64,000 nt of DNA from Holothuria scabra (taxonomy: Eukaryota; Echinodermata; Holothuroidea; Aspidochirotida; Holothuriidae), in NCBI GenBank assembly GCA_037179385.1, contig CM074184.1, positions 18,308,001 through 18,372,000 of the forward strand, in the 5' to 3' direction. Below the pieces are notes generated by a model. It did not search any database. It saw nothing but the letters and a program-made list of their open reading frames with translations, and was not told the origin of the DNA. Positions 63,126-64,000 of this stretch are shown piece by piece. The stretch's first letter is position 1. Each line of letters starts with the position of its first letter. The position numbers and the translations under genes were made by a program.

Positions 63126-64000
63126 CATGTTCTTCAACTGCAAGGATGACATTCTGTGAGGGTGCAAGTAGTCCATGTTCATGGTCGGTCCAACGGAAAA
63201 CTTGACATTAACTATAGAGTTCTGCTAATTATTCTTCTGCGGGTTGGAAAAATTCACGTTCATGCATCAATCGGCATCAAATTCACAACAATAAACACCT
63301 GTAGCACTGACTGACTTCAATCTGATGAGTAGGGCCACTTGGGCAGTACGGGACGGGTAGCCTGGAGGGTGCCACCCGCAAATGGCCTTTACCTTGCTGA
63401 ATCGGTCAGACTTCGGTGCACAGCTTATGCTTTGGTTCAGCATATGGAGTTGGGTAAAAAGTCACCACTCCGGGGAAAAAAGAGTCCTGTACAGCCATGT
63501 GAGCTACATGAGAAAAATACTTGGATTATGTTAAGTCATTAATTCTTTGTTTTGAATATGGTCACGGCAGTATGAGACTCTTTTCTCAGGGGGTGACTTT
63601 TTGACCGATTCCAGATCCCCATCTTCGATTTAATTTCTGCCCTACTGAGGAACCGAAGTATGTCCAATCCGGCTAGGTTTTGGCCAAGGGGGGAGTGGGG
63701 GAAGACGCCGTCCCCATCCCATATGGTCATGCCTAGGATAAACATCAATGAAAATGCACTTTTGGTGCTACGTGTCATTTTTAGAGCATAAGGTTATAAA
63801 GTTAGCTTGAGGTAAAAAAGTATTCAAAATTTTGGACAGTTTATTTTTCTTTGCAAACTGCACATTCGGCCTCGGTCTCGAACCTTGTCGGTCTCGAATT
63901 CTGTCCCTGGTCTCGGTTTCGCCACATTCTGGTCTCGGTCGCGGATATACTGGTCTCGACTAAAACACTGATCATTTCAGTACCTAAACAGCTCTTGTAT
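63126..64000. other. Non-coding stretch with GGTCTCG cluster at the window edge
   Basis: GGTCTCG occurs about six times between 63874 and 63958, spaced 15-25 bp. The cluster may run on beyond the window. No exon supported. Confidence 0.4.

Overview
This window is AT-rich, intron-rich, repeat-dense animal DNA. The recognisable proteins are metazoan: the first half of a GRB2-type adaptor and a Golgi-type heparan sulfate sulfotransferase. Together with the many hAT-like elements, a Ty3/gypsy element and CA-rich repeats, they suggest a marine invertebrate, possibly an echinoderm or other deuterostome. The phylum is a guess. No bacterial operon, CRISPR array or rRNA is seen. Most open frames of 60-100 codons are chance.

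Layout. (1) 1-15 kb, minus strand: two coding exons of a GRB2/drk homologue (14960-15037 and 11837-11934) encode the whole N-terminal SH3 domain with good splice sites. No SH2 or second SH3 exon is seen, so intron 2 probably runs off the left edge. That intron would hold a 156-bp tandem array, each unit with a perfect DR1 nuclear-receptor site (6.8-7.7 kb), and an antisense, internally deleted Ty3/gypsy element (9596-11500). (2) 15-22.8 kb: mostly non-coding, with a tRNA-derived SINE head and orphan hAT-like ends carrying G-runs. (3) 22.8-37.9 kb: nested structures. Inverted arrays of a CCACTTTTGTAA motif lie at 22831 and 37892. Inside them is a 9957-bp element (27143-37099) with about 0.4-kb inverted ends built of 53-bp hairpin units and a 6-bp target duplication CTTCAA. 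A hAT transposase remnant lies just outside its left end. (4) 38.6-41.6 kb: two non-autonomous hAT elements with exact 8-bp duplications. (5) 42.6-43 kb: a long CTAA tetranucleotide array. (6) 43.6-45.0 kb, minus strand: a sulfotransferase pseudogene broken by frameshifts, a TGA in the PAPS-binding motif and a 251-bp TTAA-flanked piggyBac-like MITE. (7) 51.4-61.3 kb: a nest of elements. An outer element with TTGGGCAAA motifs holds hAT-A (52140-56325), which holds hAT-B (52585-55857), which holds one arm of a 1.94-kb inverted repeat; the other arm is at 58818-60760. (8) 61.3-64 kb: a second, inverted piece of the outer element family and non-coding sequence.

The least ordinary content is the 10-kb hairpin-array element and a recurring style of repeat in which one short motif (TTGGTCAAA, AGAGTGAA, TTGGGCAAA, CCACTTTTGTAA, GGTTGTCC or TGGGACGGAAT) occurs many times in both orientations. 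No complete, intact gene lies wholly inside the window.
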